Assembly: GCA_022843925.1 (NCBI GenBank) | Contig: JALHMS010000004.1 | Location: forward strand, 111,086 to 175,085 | Reading direction: 5' to 3' | DNA from: Burkholderiales bacterium | GTDB taxonomy: Bacteria > Pseudomonadota > Gammaproteobacteria > Burkholderiales > Ga0077523 | Length of the DNA: 64,000 nt | Shown here: piece after piece, positions 8,922 through 19,405 of the stretch | How positions within the stretch are numbered: the stretch's first letter is position 1 | How the letters are laid out: the number at the start of each line of letters is the position of its first letter | Program-made: the position numbers and the translations under genes | The notes under the pieces: generated by a model | What the model was told of the DNA's origin: nothing | Databases searched by the model: none | What the model saw: the letters and a program-made list of their open reading frames with translations, nothing else

Positions 8922-10298
8922 ATGTCACCGTCCCCCAGTTCCCCCACCCGGCCCGACGAAGCCCCACCCGTCTCGTGGCGGCAGCGCGTGGCCCAGGCCG
9001 CGTTCCGGCCCGAGGACGACGCCGACGCGCGCCTGCGCAAGTCGTTTCTCCTCCTCACGGCCGCGATCACGAATGTCGCGGCCGCCGCTTGGCTGGCGCT
9101 CTACTGGATCCTCGGGATCCGGCTGCCGAGCACGCTGCCCCTCGCCTACCAGATCGCCTCGGCGGCGCTGTTTGTCTATTTCCTGCGGTCCCGGAATTTC
9201 GCCCGCTACCGGTTCGCCCAGCTGGCCCTGTTCCTGTTCGTACCCTTCGCCGTCCAATGGTCGATGGGGAGCTTCGTGGTGTCGTCGGGCATCGTGCTGT
9301 TCGCGCTCCTGGCACCCATCGGTGCGCTGGTGGCCTGCGGGGCGCGGGAGTCCATGCCGTGGTTCGTCGCGTTCCTCGTGCTGACGGTGGCCTCCGGCAT
9401 GGTCGACTTCGTCCTGGCCGATGCCGCGCCCGGCGTTCCGTCGCAGACGGTGGCGGTCTTCTTCGCGCTCAACGTGACGATGCTCTCGGCGATCGTCTAC
9501 CTCCTCCTGAGGCACTTCCTGCTCCAGCGGGAGGAGGCGCAGGTGGCCCTGTCGAGGGAGCACGAACTGCTGGGCGAGGAACGCGAGAAGTCCGAGGCGC
9601 TGCTCGCCTCGATGCTGCCCCGCTGGGTGGCGGAACGGCTGAAGCGCGACCCGTCCACGATCGCCGAGGGGCACGCCGACTGCTGCGTGATGTTCGCCGA
9701 CATCGTGGACTTCACGCGGCTGTCCGGTCGCCTGGAGCCCCGGCGGGTGGTGGGCTTCCTCAACCATGTCTTCACCCTGCTGGACGATCTCTGCCATCGG
9801 TACGGTCTGGAGAAGATCAAGACGGTCGGCGACGCCTACATGGTCGTGGGTGGCATGGGTGCGGGGAATCCGCGCTACGTGGAAGCGGTGGCCGACATGG
9901 CGCTCCAACTCCAGGCGCTCGTCGAAACCGACGCCCTGATGCGGGAGCACGGCATCCGGTTCCATGTCGGGATTGCCACCGGGCCGGCCGTGGCCGGCGT
10001 CATCGGGACCACCCGCCGAAGCTTCGATGTCTGGGGCGACACCGTGAACCTCGCGGCCCGGATCACCGAGGACTGCGCCCCGGGTGCCGTGCTCGTGGAT
10101 CGGGCGACGTACGTGCGCCTTGCCGAAATCTTCCGGTTCGACGAGCCCCGGGAGGCGATCTACAAGGGGAAGGGTCGGACGCTCGTGTTCCGCCTCGTCG
10201 GGCGGCAACGCGTCGATCAGTCGCCGAGCACCGTCGTCCAGAGTGCGAGGACCACCGACCGCTCCTCCGCGAGTTCCTCCGGCGCCACCCGCGCGTAG
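8922..10298 (+). CDS. Membrane class III adenylate cyclase
   Basis: 458 residues from ATG at 8922. A block of about six hydrophobic helices (residues 45-195) is followed by a short coiled stretch and a class III nucleotide cyclase domain. Metal-binding aspartates are in MFADIVDFTRLSG and in KTVGDAYMVVGG. The base-selecting pair is Lys (EKIKTVGD) and Asp (SFDVWGD), as in adenylate rather than guanylate cyclases, and the transition-state Asn/Arg are in NLAARI. It should make cAMP from ATP at the inner membrane. Its 3' end overlaps the 3' end of convergent glnE by 82 bp. Several upstream in-frame starts exist. Confidence 0.9.
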   Translation: MSPSPSSPTRPDEAPPVSWRQRVAQAAFRPEDDADARLRKSFLLLTAAITNVAAAAWLALYWILGIRLPSTLPLAYQIASAALFVYFLRSRNFARYRFAQLALFLFVPFAVQWSMGSFVVSSGIVLFALLAPIGALVACGARESMPWFVAFLVLTVASGMVDFVLADAAPGVPSQTVAVFFALNVTMLSAIVYLLLRHFLLQREEAQVALSREHELLGEEREKSEALLASMLPRWVAERLKRDPSTIAEGHADCCVMFADIVDFTRLSGRLEPRRVVGFLNHVFTLLDDLCHRYGLEKIKTVGDAYMVVGGMGAGNPRYVEAVADMALQLQALVETDALMREHGIRFHVGIATGPAVAGVIGTTRRSFDVWGDTVNLAARITEDCAPGAVLVDRATYVRLAEIFRFDEPREAIYKGKGRTLVFRLVGRQRVDQSPSTVVQSARTTDRSSASSSGATRA

Positions 10299-12880
10299 CG
10301 CTCGCCCCGCAGCCTCAGCCCGTGCTGACGGCGCCGATACGCCCGGTAGGCATCCGCCGCGGCCGTTCCGACGCCCGGTGGCAGAAGTCCGAGCGACTCG
10401 GTGATCCGCAGCAGCGCGATGTTCCCGACGTTGCCGGTCAGGACGTCGTGGTCGGCCGAGTGCGCGAGCACCAGGAACTGCACGGCGAACTCCACGTCCA
10501 CGATGCCGCCCGGATCATGCTTCACATCGAAGAGACCGCTGGTGTTCGGGTGTCCGTCGCGCATCTTCTGTCGCATCGCCCGGACCTCCGCACGCAGGGT
10601 CTCCTTCTGTCTCGGCATCCGCAGGATCTCCGTCCGGAGTGCCTCGAATCGTGCCCCGAGCCCCGTGTCGCCGGCGACGAATCGCGCGCGCGTCAGCGCC
10701 TGGTGCTCCCAGGGCCAGGCCGCGGTGCGCTGGTAGGTCTCGAAGGCCTCGATGCGGCTCACGAGCAGGCCGCTCGCCCCGTCCGGCCGCAGGCGGAGGT
10801 CGGTCTCGTAGAGGAGCCCGGCCCCGGTGTGGCTGGTGAGCGCGCCGTTCATCCGCTGGGCGAGGCGTGCGTAGTTCTCGGAGGCCTCCGGTGCCTCGTC
10901 GTCGTAGAGGAAGATGATGTCGAGGTCGCTGTCGTAGCCCAGCTCCTTGCCGCCCAGCTTGCCGTAAGCCACGACCGCGAACCGTGCGGTCTCCCGATGC
11001 CGGCTCGGCATGCGTCCCCAGGTGATCCGGAGCACCTGCCGGAGCAGCATCGTCGCGAGGTCCGAGAGGTGATCGGACAGGCGTTCGAGCGTGAGGCTGC
11101 CGGCGAGGTCGAGCGCGAGCAGGCGGAACGTCTGCGTGTGGCGGCAGTGCCGGAGCAGGTCGAGCTGCACCTCGTGGTTGCCGTCGGCGGCGGTGAGGTC
11201 CAGGACGAGCCTCTCCTCGACGGCGGTCCAGTCGGGCTCCTGCAACTGCTGCACGTCGATCAGCTCATCGAGCAGCATCGGATGTCGCGCGAGGTAGTCG
11301 CAGGCCCACGGCGACTGCGACACCAGTCGCGCCACCGAGGTGAGTGCCTGCGGGTACTCCACCAGCAGGGCGATGTACGACTCGCGGCGCCCGATGCTCT
11401 CCACGATCCGCAGCAGGCGATCGAGCGTCTCGTCCGGGGAAGGATGCCGGGCCGCGGCCCGCACCATGCGCGGCAGGAGCTGGTCGACGCGCGCCTGCGC
11501 CTGCCCGCCCATGCGCTGGAACCGCACGCCGCCACGCAGTGACCGGATGCGATCGAGGGATGCGCTGCCGTCCCGGTAACCGAGTCCCGCCAAGACGGCC
11601 TCGGCTTCGCCGTTGCCGTCGCCCCGGATCGCGATGTCCAGGGGATCCCCCTCGCCCTGATCCGCCCCGGCGAAGATGGCGCCGAAATGCCGCGAGACGC
11701 GCGCGCGGTACTCGTCCAGGCGGGCAAGGAGGGCCGCGTAGTCCGCGCAACCCATCGACTCCGCGATGCGGGCGCGGTCCCCGTCGTCCTGGGGGAGTGC
11801 CTGGGTCTGCTGGTCGTCGAGGTATTGGAGCCGGTGCTCGAGATCCCGCAGGAAGCGGTAGGCATCGAGCAATTCCTCCACGGCATCGACCGGGAGCAGG
11901 CCGCGCTCCGCGAGGGCGCGCAGCGCGGTCCTGGTGGGCCGGACCCGCAGGCCGGCGTCGCGTCCCCCGCGGATGAGCTGGAACACCTGTGCCGTGAACT
12001 CGATCTCGCGGATGCCGCCGGGTCCCAGCTTGATGTTGTCGGCGATGTCGCGTCGCCGGACCTCCGCCGCGACCTGGCCGTGCAGTTCGCGCATCGACTG
12101 GATCGCACTGAAATCCAGATGCCGCCGGTAGACGAAGGGGCGGACCAGCGCGTCGAGTTCCGCGATGCGGTCGCCCGTGAGTGCCCGCGCCTTCACCCAC
12201 GCGTAGCGCTCCCAGGCGCGACCCTGCGCCGTGAAGTACTCCTCGAGCATGTCGAGGCTCACGGCGAGCGGCCCGCTCTCGCCGTACGGGCGCAGGCGCA
12301 TGTCCACCCGGAACACGAAACCGTCCTCGGTGACCTCGCTCAGGGCGCCGATCAGCTTCCGACCGAGGCGGGTGAAGTATTCGTGCGCCGAGATGACGCG
12401 GCCACCCCGGGTCTCGCCGTCCTCCGGATAGACGTAGATGAGGTCCACGTCGGACGACACGTTGAGTTCGCCGCCCCCCAGCTTGCCCATGCCGATCACC
12501 ATCAGGCGCTGGCGGTGGCCGAGGCGGTCGACCGGGACGCCGTAGGTGTCGGCCTGCCAGTCGTCGAGACGTTCGAGGGCGAAGGCGATGGTCGTCTGCG
12601 CCAGCGTCGTCATCGCGCCGACGACATCGTCGAGGTGCCCCGGGCCGGCGAGGTCCCGGGCGATCGTGTGGAGCATCACGCGGCTGCGCAGCCGCCGGAG
12701 GGCGCGCTTCATGCCGCCTTCGTCGGTGGGGGCGGCGGCTTCCAGCTCGGACCGCATCCGTGCTGCGTCGAACGTCTGCGCCAGGAGTTCCGGCTCGAGG
12801 AGATCCGGACTTCGGTCGAGCAGGCGGCGGACGTAACGCGAGAGGCGGGCTGCGCCTTCGAAGGCTGCGGTGGGGATCAT
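10217..12880 (-). CDS. glnE: Glutamine synthetase adenylyltransferase/deadenylase
   Basis: 887 residues. It adenylylates and deadenylylates glutamine synthetase in response to PII and glutamine. Two nucleotidyltransferase domains are visible: the N-terminal one with GMGKLGGGELN and SSDVDLIYVY (deadenylylation), the C-terminal one with YGKLGGKELG and DSDLDIIFLY (adenylylation), each followed by a helical PII-uridylyltransferase-like linker. ATG at 12880 is chosen as the first methionine at the family N-terminus. It is convergent with the cyclase gene and divergent from the YhdP-like gene. Confidence 0.96.
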   Translation of the reverse strand: MIPTAAFEGAARLSRYVRRLLDRSPDLLEPELLAQTFDAARMRSELEAAAPTDEGGMKRALRRLRSRVMLHTIARDLAGPGHLDDVVGAMTTLAQTTIAFALERLDDWQADTYGVPVDRLGHRQRLMVIGMGKLGGGELNVSSDVDLIYVYPEDGETRGGRVISAHEYFTRLGRKLIGALSEVTEDGFVFRVDMRLRPYGESGPLAVSLDMLEEYFTAQGRAWERYAWVKARALTGDRIAELDALVRPFVYRRHLDFSAIQSMRELHGQVAAEVRRRDIADNIKLGPGGIREIEFTAQVFQLIRGGRDAGLRVRPTRTALRALAERGLLPVDAVEELLDAYRFLRDLEHRLQYLDDQQTQALPQDDGDRARIAESMGCADYAALLARLDEYRARVSRHFGAIFAGADQGEGDPLDIAIRGDGNGEAEAVLAGLGYRDGSASLDRIRSLRGGVRFQRMGGQAQARVDQLLPRMVRAAARHPSPDETLDRLLRIVESIGRRESYIALLVEYPQALTSVARLVSQSPWACDYLARHPMLLDELIDVQQLQEPDWTAVEERLVLDLTAADGNHEVQLDLLRHCRHTQTFRLLALDLAGSLTLERLSDHLSDLATMLLRQVLRITWGRMPSRHRETARFAVVAYGKLGGKELGYDSDLDIIFLYDDEAPEASENYARLAQRMNGALTSHTGAGLLYETDLRLRPDGASGLLVSRIEAFETYQRTAAWPWEHQALTRARFVAGDTGLGARFEALRTEILRMPRQKETLRAEVRAMRQKMRDGHPNTSGLFDVKHDPGGIVDVEFAVQFLVLAHSADHDVLTGNVGNIALLRITESLGLLPPGVGTAAADAYRAYRRRQHGLRLRGERYARVAPEELAEERSVVLALWTTVLGD

Positions 12881-13116
12881 GGCAAGGTACACTGATTCGT
12901 GACGGAATGTGCGACAGCGAGGCGGGCGAAGGGTAGCGCGGAACATGGCTGCGGGGGTGTCGATGCGGCTGCGGTCCCGCGGCGGCCCGGCGCTTGGTGG
13001 TCGGGGATCGGTTCCGCCATCGTACGCACCCTGGCCCTCGCACCCGCGCCGTCCCCGACCGTCGCGAATTCGTTCGCGTCGCCGTCCCTCCCCACCGCCC
13101 CTCCTACGATCCCAGC

Positions 13117-16100
13117 GTGCTGCGCGTAGTCCACCTTCGTTTCCTGTGGCGCCTGCTGCGTCGCGGCCTGCGACTCCTTGGCCGGCTCGCGGTCGTGGCC
13201 GTGATCGCCTTCGCACTGGTGGTCCTCACTCTGCGCTACGTCGTTCTGCCGCGCATCGACGGCTTCCGCGACTCGGTGGAAAGCGCCGCCACCCGCTCGC
13301 TGGGGCGGCCCGTGACGATCGGGCGGATGGAGGGGCACTGGTCCGGTCTCCACCCGCGCCTCACGCTGTTCGACGTGACGGTGCACGACGAACAGAAGCG
13401 CCCCGCGCTGCAGCTCTCCAGCGTCGATGCCGTGCTCGCCTGGCGATCCGTGCTGGTCGGGGCCGTGCGGTTGAAATCCCTCGTCATCGAACGCCCGGAT
13501 CTCGTGGTGCGGCAGGACCGTGCCGGCGACCTCTTCGTGGCCGGCCTTCCCGTCCGGACGGACGGACCCGACAGCCGCGTGGGTGACTGGGTGCTCGCCC
13601 AGGCGCTCATCCAGATCCGCGATGCACGACTCGTCTGGATCGACGAGCAACGCGGTGCGCCGCCGCTCGTCCTGACCGATGTCGTGTTCCAGCTCGAGAA
13701 CCGGCGTGCCCAGCACCGGTTCGCGCTCCGGGCCCGTCCGGCCAGCGAGGTCGGCACCCTCATCGACGCGCGCGGCGACTTCCGGGCGAGGCGCGCCAGC
13801 GGTCTGGCGGCCGCGCGCGGCCGGGTGTACCTCAGCACGCCCTATCTCAATCTGGGAGCCATCCGCCGTTGGGTGGATCTTCCGGTGACCCTGGAGTCCG
13901 GTGCCGGTGCCGTGGAGGGCTGGCTCGAATTCGCGAACGGCGGCGCGCAGAGCGCAACCCTCGACGTCCGCGTGGCCGGTGCGGTGGCGCGGTTCGATCC
14001 GGACATCGAGCCGCTCGACCTGCCGGCGGTGCAGGGGCGCCTCACCTGGCTGCGCACGCCAGATGGTTTCGAGGCGTCGGCGCGGCGCCTCACGATCGGC
14101 ATGGGCACGGGGGCAGTGCTGCCGCCGGCCGATGTCGTGGTGCACAGGCGGACGGCCGCGCCCGGGCGGACGCCGCGGTGGCAGGTGGAATCCGATCGCG
14201 TCGACATCGCGCCGCTCGTGTACGTGGCCAGCCGGTTGCCCCTGGCGGCGCCGCTGCGCGAGGCACTGCAGCGGCACGCCCCCGCCGGCCGGGTCGCGCT
14301 GTTCGCGCTCACCGTCGAACCCGGCCCTGACGGCCGCCAGCGCTTCGAGGTCGCGACGCGGTTCGAGAAACTGTCGATCGCGGGAGGCGGCAGCATTCCG
14401 GGCGTGACGGGCATCTCCGGGAGCATCCGCGCGGATCAGACGAGCGGGCAGCTCGAACTCGACTCCGCGGCTGTCGTGATCGATGCGCCACGCGTGTTCT
14501 CGGCGCCGCTGCGTTTCGATGCGCTGCGCGGCCTGCTCGAATGGCGCATGGATGGCGAGCGTCCGGCTTTCCGTCTGCACCGCCTTGCCTTCGAGAACAT
14601 CGATGTCTCGGGCGGCGCGCAGGGCACCCTCCGGTTCGATCCAGCGTTGGGCAGCGTGATCGATCTCCAGGGGGCCATCGTCCGGGCATCCGTGCCGGCC
14701 GTGCCCGGTTACCTGCCCGCGGTGCTCGGCGAGGCCACGACCGGATGGCTGCGCAGTGCGCTTCTGTCGGGCGCGGTCCGGGATGCCACCGTGCGTGTAG
14801 CCGGACCCCTGCGCGCCTTCCCCTTTCCCAGGGGTGTGGAGGGGCGCTTCGAGGTGCGCGTGCCGGTGAGCGGCGTGGAACTGCGGTATGGGGATGCCTG
14901 GCCGACACTCACGAACGTGACGGGCACTGTGGCGCTCGATGGTGCCGGGATGCGCGTCGAAGCCACCGCGGACACCCTGGGCGCGCGCGTGACGTCGGCT
15001 GTCGTCGGCATCGACGACCTTGCGGCGGGCGATGTGATGCTCGAGGTCAAGGGCGAGGCCCAGGGGCCCGCCGCGGCGTTCCTGCAGTTTCTCGAGAAGA
15101 GCCCGATGGGCGAAGTGATCGGGCAGATCCACCGCGGTGTGACGATGGACGGAGCGGGGCGCCTGCGGCTGGCGCTCACGGTCCCGCTCACCCATGGTCG
15201 CGACACCCGGGTGTCGGGGACCTACCAGTTCCTGGGTAACCAGGTCGACGGGCTCGTCGGCCTGCCACCGCTCGGGCGGGTCGCGGGATCCCTCGATTTC
15301 ACGGACCGCGGCGCGCGCATGCCCGCAGCCACGGCCGAGTTCCTCGGCATGCCGGTGCGCTTCGGGGTCGAAGTGAAGGCCGACGGCGCCGTGATGGTCG
15401 ACGCCCGCGGCCGGGCGCGCATCGACCGGCTCCGGGATCGGTTTCCCCATCCCCTCGCAGCCCGCGTGACCGGCGAAGCCGACTGGCGTGCCCTGGCGTC
15501 GGTGAAGGGGGACCGCGGAGAGGTCACGGTCGACAGCGATCTGCGCGGTGTCGCGGCCGATTTCCCCAGTCCGCTAGGGAAAGCCGCTCCGGACGCGGTG
15601 GTCGCCCGGTATCAGCGACGCTGGCGGGAAGGCAACCTCTTCCAGACATTGACCGTGGCGGACCGCATTGCCGCGTCCACGGCCGGCAGCGAGGGGGATG
15701 CGCCCGGGGCTTTCCGCCGCGCCGGCATCGACATCGGCGGCGGCACGCCGCGGTTGCCCGACCGCCCCGGGATCCTCGTCACGGGCGGGCTGCCGCGCCT
15801 CGACCTCGATTCCTGGCTCGCGCTGATCGACACCCTCCCACCGCCATCGGCCGGCGAGCCGGTCACGACCGCGCCGGTCGCCATCGCGACGGATGTGCAG
15901 TTCGGGACGCTCTCGATCCTGGAGCGCGAGTTCCACGAAGTGACGCTCCGCCTGCAGCGTCGGGGCACCGGGACGCTGTGGGATGGGACGGTCGCCAGCC
16001 GCGAGGTGAAGGGGCGTCTCGACTGGCTGCCGGCCAACCGTGGACGGCTCGTGGCCCGGCTCGAACGGTTGCACCTGCCGGACGCTGCGCCTTCGGTCGC

Positions 16101-16962
16101 CGTGACGCCGGGCGAGGCCATGACCGGCCACGATCTTCCCGGCCTCGACATCACCGCCGACAGTTTCCGTTTCGGAACGCTGGACCTCGGTGCCCTCGTG
16201 CTCCGCGCGATGCCCGAGGGGCGCAAATGGGAGATCGAGAAGCTGGCGCTGAGCAGCCCGGACGGACGCCTCGAGGCCCAGGGCGGATGGTCGTCGGTGC
16301 GGGGCCGGCCGCGCACCAATCTCGACTTCCGCATCGAGGCCTCGGACATCGGCAAGGTGCTGAAGCGGTTCAACCGGCCCGAGGGCGTGGCGGGCGGCAC
16401 CGCGACCCTATGGGGATCCGTCGAGTGGGACGGGAGCCCGCAGCGCCCCGATCTCCCGAGCCTGTCGGGTCGCATCTCGCTCGAAGCGAAGCGCGGCCGG
16501 TTCACCCAGCTGGACCCGGGCATCGGCAAGCTGTTCGGCATTCTCAGCCTGCAGGCGCTTCCGCGCCGGGTCACGCTCGACTTCCGGGACGTCTTCAGCC
16601 AGGGCTTCGTGTTCGACGAGATCACCGGCGAGGGCACCATCCAGACCGGCGTGCTGCATACCGACAACCTGCGCATGCTCGGCTCCAGCGCGAGCGTGCT
16701 CATGAAGGGCGACATCGACCTCGCCCGCGAGAAGCAGAATCTCGAGGTCACGATCGTGCCGTCGATAACCGACAGCCTCGCGATCGGCGCGGCGATCGTC
16801 AATCCGGTGGCGGGCCTGGCCGCACTGCTCCTCGGCAAGGCACTCAACAATCCGATCGATCGGATCATCGCTTTCGAGTACCGCGTGACCGGCACCTGGA
16901 CGGACCCCGTCGTGAGCAAGGGTAACCGCCCGGCGCCCCAGACACCCCCCGCACGCAGATAG
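13117..16962 (+). CDS. YhdP-family (AsmA-like) envelope protein
   Basis: 1281 residues, one N-terminal membrane helix (LAVVAVIAFALVVLTLRYVVL) and a very long periplasmic region. Family marks are the opening PRIDGFRDSVESAATRSLGRPVTIGRMEG and the C-terminal AsmA-like segment with AIVNPVAGLAALLLGKALNNPIDR. In enterobacteria YhdP, with TamB and YdbH, forms bridge-like proteins for phospholipid transport to the outer membrane. GTG at 13117 is picked because it begins just before the basic stretch and helix; the frame stays open upstream to about 12994. It is followed after 31 bp by the nitrilase gene. Confidence 0.9.
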   Translation: MLRVVHLRFLWRLLRRGLRLLGRLAVVAVIAFALVVLTLRYVVLPRIDGFRDSVESAATRSLGRPVTIGRMEGHWSGLHPRLTLFDVTVHDEQKRPALQLSSVDAVLAWRSVLVGAVRLKSLVIERPDLVVRQDRAGDLFVAGLPVRTDGPDSRVGDWVLAQALIQIRDARLVWIDEQRGAPPLVLTDVVFQLENRRAQHRFALRARPASEVGTLIDARGDFRARRASGLAAARGRVYLSTPYLNLGAIRRWVDLPVTLESGAGAVEGWLEFANGGAQSATLDVRVAGAVARFDPDIEPLDLPAVQGRLTWLRTPDGFEASARRLTIGMGTGAVLPPADVVVHRRTAAPGRTPRWQVESDRVDIAPLVYVASRLPLAAPLREALQRHAPAGRVALFALTVEPGPDGRQRFEVATRFEKLSIAGGGSIPGVTGISGSIRADQTSGQLELDSAAVVIDAPRVFSAPLRFDALRGLLEWRMDGERPAFRLHRLAFENIDVSGGAQGTLRFDPALGSVIDLQGAIVRASVPAVPGYLPAVLGEATTGWLRSALLSGAVRDATVRVAGPLRAFPFPRGVEGRFEVRVPVSGVELRYGDAWPTLTNVTGTVALDGAGMRVEATADTLGARVTSAVVGIDDLAAGDVMLEVKGEAQGPAAAFLQFLEKSPMGEVIGQIHRGVTMDGAGRLRLALTVPLTHGRDTRVSGTYQFLGNQVDGLVGLPPLGRVAGSLDFTDRGARMPAATAEFLGMPVRFGVEVKADGAVMVDARGRARIDRLRDRFPHPLAARVTGEADWRALASVKGDRGEVTVDSDLRGVAADFPSPLGKAAPDAVVARYQRRWREGNLFQTLTVADRIAASTAGSEGDAPGAFRRAGIDIGGGTPRLPDRPGILVTGGLPRLDLDSWLALIDTLPPPSAGEPVTTAPVAIATDVQFGTLSILEREFHEVTLRLQRRGTGTLWDGTVASREVKGRLDWLPANRGRLVARLERLHLPDAAPSVAVTPGEAMTGHDLPGLDITADSFRFGTLDLGALVLRAMPEGRKWEIEKLALSSPDGRLEAQGGWSSVRGRPRTNLDFRIEASDIGKVLKRFNRPEGVAGGTATLWGSVEWDGSPQRPDLPSLSGRISLEAKRGRFTQLDPGIGKLFGILSLQALPRRVTLDFRDVFSQGFVFDEITGEGTIQTGVLHTDNLRMLGSSASVLMKGDIDLAREKQNLEVTIVPSITDSLAIGAAIVNPVAGLAALLLGKALNNPIDRIIAFEYRVTGTWTDPVVSKGNRPAPQTPPARR

Positions 16963-16993
16963 AATCCGACCACCTGCCGATTCGAGACACCCC

Positions 16994-17824
16994 TTGACCG
17001 ACGTACCCATCGCTTCCTTCCGCGTCGCCGCCCTGCAAACGGTCTCCGGACCCGATGTGACTGCCAATCTCGTCGCCGCCGGCGCGCTGGCCGAGGAGGC
17101 GGCTGCGGCAGGCGCTAAGATCGTCGCTCTTCCCGAGTATTTCGGGATCATGGGTCTGCGGGACACCGACAAGCTGGCCGCGCGCGAGCGGCCGGGGGCG
17201 GGGCCGATCCAGGACTTCCTGGCGAACACGGCGCACCGGCTGGGATTGTGGCTCGTGGGTGGTTCGGTGCCTCTCGACGCGGGGCGCGACGACCGCGTGT
17301 ACAACAGCAGTCTCGTCTACGATCCGCAGGGTCGGCTTGCGGCGCGCTACGACAAGATCCACCTCTTCGGACTCGAGCTCGGTGCCGAGAAGTTCAGCGA
17401 GGCCCGCACCATCCTGCCCGGCGCCACGATCACCACGGTCGACACGCCGTTCGGCCGCCTGGGCCTGTCGGTCTGCTACGACCTGCGGTTTCCCGAGCTG
17501 TACCGCGCCATGGGGACTGTCGATCTCATCCTCGTGCCATCCGCGTTCACTGCGACGACCGGGGACGCGCACTGGGAGGTGCTGCTCCGGGCGCGCGCCA
17601 TCGAGAATCAGACCTGCGTGCTGGCGCCGGCCCAGGGTGGCGTGCACCCGAGCGGCCGGCGGACCCACGGTCACACCATGGTGGTCGATGCGTGGGGCCG
17701 TGTTCTCGCCGAGCGCGCGAACGATGGCCCGGGCGTGGTCCTCGCCGATATCGATCCTGCAGCCACCGAGTCGGTGCGTCGCAGTCTGCCTGCCCTGGAA
17801 CATCGGACGCTCCGCGGCGTCTGA
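16994..17824 (+). CDS. Carbon-nitrogen hydrolase (NIT1/omega-amidase-like)
   Basis: 276 residues from a TTG start at 16994. The nitrilase-superfamily triad is visible: Glu48 in LPEYF, Lys in YDKIHLF and Cys in SVCYDLRFPELYR. The last motif is typical of the NIT1/deaminated-glutathione amidase and omega-amidase branch, so a metabolite-repair role is likely, but the substrate cannot be read from sequence. The C-terminus closes with the HTMVVDAWGRVLAE strand of the family. It is probably co-transcribed with the YhdP-like gene and tldD. Confidence 0.92.
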   Translation: MTDVPIASFRVAALQTVSGPDVTANLVAAGALAEEAAAAGAKIVALPEYFGIMGLRDTDKLAARERPGAGPIQDFLANTAHRLGLWLVGGSVPLDAGRDDRVYNSSLVYDPQGRLAARYDKIHLFGLELGAEKFSEARTILPGATITTVDTPFGRLGLSVCYDLRFPELYRAMGTVDLILVPSAFTATTGDAHWEVLLRARAIENQTCVLAPAQGGVHPSGRRTHGHTMVVDAWGRVLAERANDGPGVVLADIDPAATESVRRSLPALEHRTLRGV

Positions 17825-17869
17825 CCCGTTCAACGAAGTTCGTCACCCATCCTCAGCGCGAGCCCATCC

Positions 17870-19333
17870 ATGACCGTATCCGTCCTCGAATCCTCCGTCG
17901 CCGCGCCCATGGCGCTCGCCACCGAGACCCTGCTCGCACCCTACGGACTCGATCGGGGCGCCCTCGACGGCATCTTCGGGCGGATCATGACCCGCGCTGC
18001 CGACCACGCCGATCTCTACTTCCAGTACACCCGAAGCGAAGGCTGGAGCCTCGAGGAAGGTCAGGTGAAGGCCGGGAGCTTCTCCATCGACCAGGGCGTC
18101 GGAGTCCGGGTGGTGAGCGGCGAGAAGACGGCTTTCGCCTACTCCGACGACATCAGCCTTCCCGCCCTCGAGGCTGCAGCGAACGCCACGCGTGCCATCG
18201 CGCGACAGGGGGGCGATGCCTCGACGCCGATCGCCCGCACGGGGGATGTACTGAGTCTCTACGCGCCGATGGATCCGTTGAAGAGCCTGGCCGACCGCGA
18301 CAAGGTTGCGCTGCTCGAACGGCTCGAGCGTTACGCGCGCGCCGTGGATCCCCGTGTGAAGCAGGTGATGGCAAGTCTCGCGGGAGAGTACGAGGTGATC
18401 CTGGTCGCGCGGAGCGACGGGTTGTCCGCTGCCGATGTGCGCCCGCTCGTGCGCCTCTCGCTGCAGGTGATCGCCGAGGAGGACGGGCGGCGCGAACAGG
18501 GTTCGGCCGGCGGCGGTGGGCGTTTCGATTTCGCGTATTTCACGGATGCCATCCTGAAGGAGTACGCGGAGAAGGCCGTGCATCAGGCCGTGGTGAATCT
18601 CGCCGCGCGTCCGGCGCCGGCGGGGACGATGACCGTCGTGCTCGGCGCGGGCTGGCCGGGCATCCTGCTCCACGAGGCGATCGGCCACGGACTCGAGGGC
18701 GACTTCAACCGGAAGGGCACGTCGGCCTTCAGCGGGCGCATCGGTGAACGCGTCGGTGCACCGGGAGTGACCGTGGTGGACGACGGCACGATCCCGTTGC
18801 GCCGCGGATCCCTCAACGTCGACGACGAGGGCAATGCCACGCGCCGGACCGTGCTGATCGAGGACGGCATCCTGAAAGGCTATCTGCAGGACAGTCTCAA
18901 TGCCCGACTGATGGGTACGGCGCTCACCGGGAACGGCCGACGCGAGTCCTACGCGCACGTCCCGATGCCGCGGATGACGAACACCTGCATGCTGAACGGC
19001 GATCGTGATCCCGAGGAGATCATCCGCTCGGTGAAGCACGGCCTCTACGCCGTGAACTTCGGTGGCGGGCAGGTGGACATCGTGAGCGGCAAGTTCGTGT
19101 TCAGCGCGGCCGAGGCCTTCATGATCGAGGACGGCAAGGTCACCTATCCGGTCAAGGGCGCGACGCTGATCGGCAACGGGCCGGATGTGCTGAAGCGCGT
19201 CTCGATGATCGGCAACGACATGCGCCTCGACCCCGGCGTGGGGACGTGCGGCAAGGATGGTCAGAGCGTGCCTGTGGGCGTCGGGCAGCCCACGCTCCGC
19301 GTCGACGGTCTCACGGTCGGCGGGACTGCCTGA
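17870..19333 (+). CDS. tldD: Metalloprotease TldD
   Basis: 487 residues, full family length. TldD pairs with TldE (PmbA) to degrade unfolded peptides, for example in microcin maturation. The zinc motif HEAIGH lies at 268-273 and the third ligand is the cysteine in GTCGKDGQ near the C-terminus; the LNVDDEG and [16 protein letters not shown] segments are also conserved. The partner pmbA is not in the window, which is normal. It lies 45 bp after the nitrilase gene. Confidence 0.96.
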   Translation: MTVSVLESSVAAPMALATETLLAPYGLDRGALDGIFGRIMTRAADHADLYFQYTRSEGWSLEEGQVKAGSFSIDQGVGVRVVSGEKTAFAYSDDISLPALEAAANATRAIARQGGDASTPIARTGDVLSLYAPMDPLKSLADRDKVALLERLERYARAVDPRVKQVMASLAGEYEVILVARSDGLSAADVRPLVRLSLQVIAEEDGRREQGSAGGGGRFDFAYFTDAILKEYAEKAVHQAVVNLAARPAPAGTMTVVLGAGWPGILLHEAIGHGLEGDFNRKGTSAFSGRIGERVGAPGVTVVDDGTIPLRRGSLNVDDEGNATRRTVLIEDGILKGYLQDSLNARLMGTALTGNGRRESYAHVPMPRMTNTCMLNGDRDPEEIIRSVKHGLYAVNFGGGQVDIVSGKFVFSAAEAFMIEDGKVTYPVKGATLIGNGPDVLKRVSMIGNDMRLDPGVGTCGKDGQSVPVGVGQPTLRVDGLTVGGTA

Positions 19334-19405
19334 GACGCAACGATTGTCGGGTCGCGGGTTGCCTGCGGCCCGCATGAATGTTTCATAATCGCGGCTGGCC
19401 GCCCG

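Noticed and set aside
8666-11542. 958-codon plus-strand open frame across the cyclase and glnE
   Set aside because: Two genuine genes with clear catalytic motifs explain this span; the frame is low-complexity Arg/Ala/Gly.
12877-15450. 857-codon minus-strand open frame opposite the YhdP-like gene
   Set aside because: His/Arg/Gly-rich, no domain, fully covered by a family-matching gene on the other strand.
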